A DNA stretch of 63,656 nucleotides from Bacteroidales bacterium H4 (lineage in GTDB: Bacteria; Bacteroidota; Bacteroidia; Bacteroidales; Muribaculaceae), in NCBI GenBank assembly GCA_001701165.1, contig DAAP01000045.1:1-63656 (forward strand), written 5' to 3'. Both the position numbers and the translations under genes were made by a program. The notes under the pieces are model-generated. The model saw only the letters and a list, made by a program, of their open reading frames with translations. It did not search any database and was not told where the DNA came from. Of the stretch, positions 62,042 to 63,656 are shown one piece after another; position 1 is the stretch's first letter, and each line of letters opens with the position of its first letter.

Positions 62042-62659
62042 TTACATCTCGTTATCGCGATATTTCTGCAAGATTACATGCTCTAAATCGAGGCTATCTA
62101 CCAATGCCCCGTTTTCATCAAAAACTTGCAGAAGTGTGTACCTCCCTGCAATGTCCGGATCGGAAACATATCGGTAAGACCTGAAGACCATATATCCTTC
62201 TTCGGTACTACCCATATATCCACCATCCGCCGGAATTTGCCGGGCTTTTTTGTTCGCGATATCAATGAAGTATGAGAACTCGTTGCGAAAGTCAGGGCTA
62301 CCTTCTACAATAATCTGCAACGGATCACTATTGTAGATATAAGCTCTTGAAGCAACAAAAAGCGAATCATACGATACCGGATAAAAATTTTTGCTGTCAC
62401 TCATATGCCAATAACGCCAATCGGGACGCGTTGTTTGAAGCAGCTTGGTCTCTTTGCCGGTGTTTTTATCCCGCAACCAAAGAGCAACTACGTCAATATC
62501 ATATTCGTCTTTTGCGGGGTCCACTACTTGCCTTAATATTTCAATATTATCTGTCTCGCATAAGACGGATTTTGAGGCTGGCATCGAATGCTTGTCGGTG
62601 TATCCATATAAAAGATTGATGCAGGTTAACGACAGCAAACATATAAATACTTTCTTCAT
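62042..62659 (-). CDS. Secreted hypothetical protein
   Basis: 205 residues with a signal peptide (VFICLLSLTCINLLYG). The mature part is beta-rich: DIDVVALWLRDKNTGKETKLL, PDWRYWHMSDSKNFYPVSYDSLFVASRAYIYN, EGYMVFRSYRYVSD. It resembles the secreted YD-like proteins seen in other Bacteroidetes, family not recognised. A TATTTTTG box lies at 62728-62735. Not part of a visible operon. Confidence 0.65.
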   Translation of the reverse strand: MKKVFICLLSLTCINLLYGYTDKHSMPASKSVLCETDNIEILRQVVDPAKDEYDIDVVALWLRDKNTGKETKLLQTTRPDWRYWHMSDSKNFYPVSYDSLFVASRAYIYNSDPLQIIVEGSPDFRNEFSYFIDIANKKARQIPADGGYMGSTEEGYMVFRSYRYVSDPDIAGRYTLLQVFDENGALVDSLDLEHVILQKYRDNEM

Positions 62660-62710
62660 AAGGCGTTACGTTTCGTTTGGTTTGACAATCTGTCAGCTGT
62701 TTTGATGGTG

Positions 62711-62845
62711 GAATCAAGTGTCAAATGCAAAAATAGTGAATCTTTTTGAAGAACTCGATTCTCGGAAGGAGATTTGTCCGTTGTATAGAGTCAAGTGGCA
62801 AGTGCAAAATCGGTGAATTATTTCTTGAAGAACTACTCGTCTCCC
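62711..62845 (-). repeat. Imperfect direct repeat near the 62042-62659 promoter
   Basis: The stretch AATCAAGTGTCAAATGCAAA then GTGAAT and TTGAAGAACT (from 62711) recurs from about 62787 as AGTCAAGTGGCAAGTGCAAA then GTGAAT and TTGAAGAACT. Only the first copy keeps a complete TATTTTTG box. Confidence 0.55.
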
Positions 62846-62929
62846 TTAAACCTTAGAAATAAGTCTTAACGGCAAACAGGAACTGGTCTATGAAGATCCG
62901 TTTGAAAGCTGCGATATTGTTCTGCTCGT

Positions 62930-63024
62930 TGGTTTTACGGCTCAAATTTAGCGAAAATAAATGGTTTTACGGCTCATCTTGAGCCGTAAAATGACTTATT
63001 CGGCCCCGGTTTGAGCCGATTTGC
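62930..63024 (-). repeat. Palindromic intergenic element, copy 2
   Basis: TTTTACGGCTCA (62965-62976), TCT, TGAGCCGTAAAA (62980-62991): a perfect 12-bp palindrome, flanked by another TTTTACGGCTCAAA (62933-62946) and GTTTGAGCCGAT (63011-63022). The reverse complement matches the layout at 30109-30201. Confidence 0.65.
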
Positions 63025-63071
63025 CAAAATCACTATTATATCAGGCGAAGATTTGGGGTGTTCTGCGGGCC

Positions 63072-63656
63072 CTATTTCTCAAGGATTCCATGGCCTTCCC
63101 TTTCCATCTCCTGCCGTATGTCGTTAAGAATTTTACCGTTATACAAGAAATACTTGGCGCCTTGATAAGCCCCTGATTCATTGCGCTTATCTTCAGGCAT
63201 AAAAGTGCCTACGAATGGCGAAAGCTTATAAATCCTACCTTCATATTCGATGGAATCATCGCCAGAAACCTTGACTTTTATCCCGGTTGGAATAAAAGTA
63301 AGAATCTCGCCGACCTTAATGCCGACCATGCTGAATTTGAATCGTCCTTTTTTTGGCGGCTTGGGCGGTTCGGGAGATGGTATAGTTTCGCCTTCTTCGT
63401 CGTGGGTGTTGTCATTGTCTTCATCGTTCATGGAATACTGTTTGAAAGGTTTATTGTCTCTGTATTCGGTAACGATGGCGTCATCAATGGTTTGGGCTAT
63501 GTCCTTGAAAATATCAAGTGCAATTTGAGGAGCAACATTGAAGAACTCACGGTTCTGGCGGATTCGCAAGTCAGTAAGGCGATCTATGGTTTTGTGAACC
63601 AACTTCTCAACGAGTCTATCGTCCGACAGCCCGGTGTACGACTTGAGAAACATCAG
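63072..63656 (-). CDS. DUF4357-like protein fused to an IS-transposase-like start (edge)
   Basis: Open to the right edge, about 193 residues seen. The last about 90 residues (GRFKFSMVGIKVGEILTFIPTGIKVKVSG, DSIEYEGRIYKLSPFVGTFMP) look like a DUF4357 domain, with a Glu/Pro linker before it. The middle (VHKTIDRLTDLRIRQNREFFNVAPQ) is a second unknown domain. The first about 20 residues (MFLKSYTGLSDDRLVEKL) look instead like the start of an IS1182/IS5-type transposase, and the frame before the ATG stays open. So an IS fragment seems joined to a host gene, or the gene is an IS cargo. Low certainty. Confidence 0.5.
   Translation of the reverse strand: MMFLKSYTGLSDDRLVEKLVHKTIDRLTDLRIRQNREFFNVAPQIALDIFKDIAQTIDDAIVTEYRDNKPFKQYSMNDEDNDNTHDEEGETIPSPEPPKPPKKGRFKFSMVGIKVGEILTFIPTGIKVKVSGDDSIEYEGRIYKLSPFVGTFMPEDKRNESGAYQGAKYFLYNGKILNDIRQEMEREGHGILEK

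Larger units (their letters stand above)
62660..63071. other. Intergenic region with repeats and palindromic element
   Basis: Contains the promoter box of the 62042 gene (62728-62735, minus), an imperfect direct repeat (62711-62762 and 62787-62845), a stop-bounded 37-codon minus-strand stretch at 62853-62966 that may be a relic, and the palindromic element at 62930-63024. Confidence 0.5.

Overview
The window comes from a bacterium of the order Bacteroidales, probably Muribaculaceae-like; the family is inference. The evidence is Bacteroidetes promoters (TAnnTTTG boxes, little Shine-Dalgarno sequence), a type IX secretion (T9SS) sorting tail, a TPR-membrane-AraC regulator, a giant protein with a TANFOR-like start, DUF2851, DUF1573 and DUF2795 proteins, a TonB receptor and a small Hc1-like histone. 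No rRNA, tRNA or CRISPR array was seen.

Region 1 (1-9060) is an RHS polymorphic-toxin array. The 3' end of an RHS gene that begins off the left edge is followed by three 5'-truncated RHS genes. All four share a GC-rich core of about 550 bp and end in unrelated AT-rich tips. Each tip carries a putative zinc-peptidase signature: a metzincin HExxHxxGxxH, an HExxH with a downstream E, an HExxxH (weak) and a JAMM motif. Each tip is followed by a small gene with a membrane or signal N-terminus, read here as immunity. One immunity family is present three times, and two of its copies follow short relics of a toxin tail. The second tip is cut by an in-frame TGA.

Region 2 (9097-21747) is mostly housekeeping: DUF2851, a polyprenyl synthase, a small barrel, a minus-strand run (tadA, rnz, a DbpA-like helicase, two thioredoxins, mdh, a lipoprotein), a short site-2 protease without PDZ domains and a SanA/DUF218 protein.

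Region 3 (21738-26065) is an orphan pair of phage-like genes on the minus strand: a large terminase with apparently intact motifs, translationally coupled to an 802-residue beta-rich protein. No capsid, portal or integrase is nearby.

Region 4 (26482-30033) holds the histone-like gene, a diacylglycerol-kinase-family lipid kinase, an acidic hypothetical and GAPDH.

Region 5 (30358-52654) is the best candidate for an undescribed system. A TPR-membrane-AraC regulator and a stand-alone AraC DNA-binding protein, the latter with 21-bp-phased repeats upstream, precede about 20 kb of co-directional genes. These encode a DUF1573 protein, a T9SS-tailed surface protein, an outer-membrane barrel (5' frameshift), a short module protein, a 3,049-residue secreted giant, an FN3-type protein and two lipoproteins. 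Several junctions are ATGA overlaps and modules recur among the products, so they probably form one surface assembly.

Region 6 (52827-63656) has a glycosyltransferase, a TonB receptor with a metal-binding HMA partner, guaB, a double-parvulin foldase, a cobalamin adenosyltransferase, a DUF2795 protein, a hypothetical, and a DUF4357-like gene whose N-terminus looks like a piece of an IS transposase. A palindromic intergenic element occurs at about 30.1 kb and, inverted, at about 63.0 kb.
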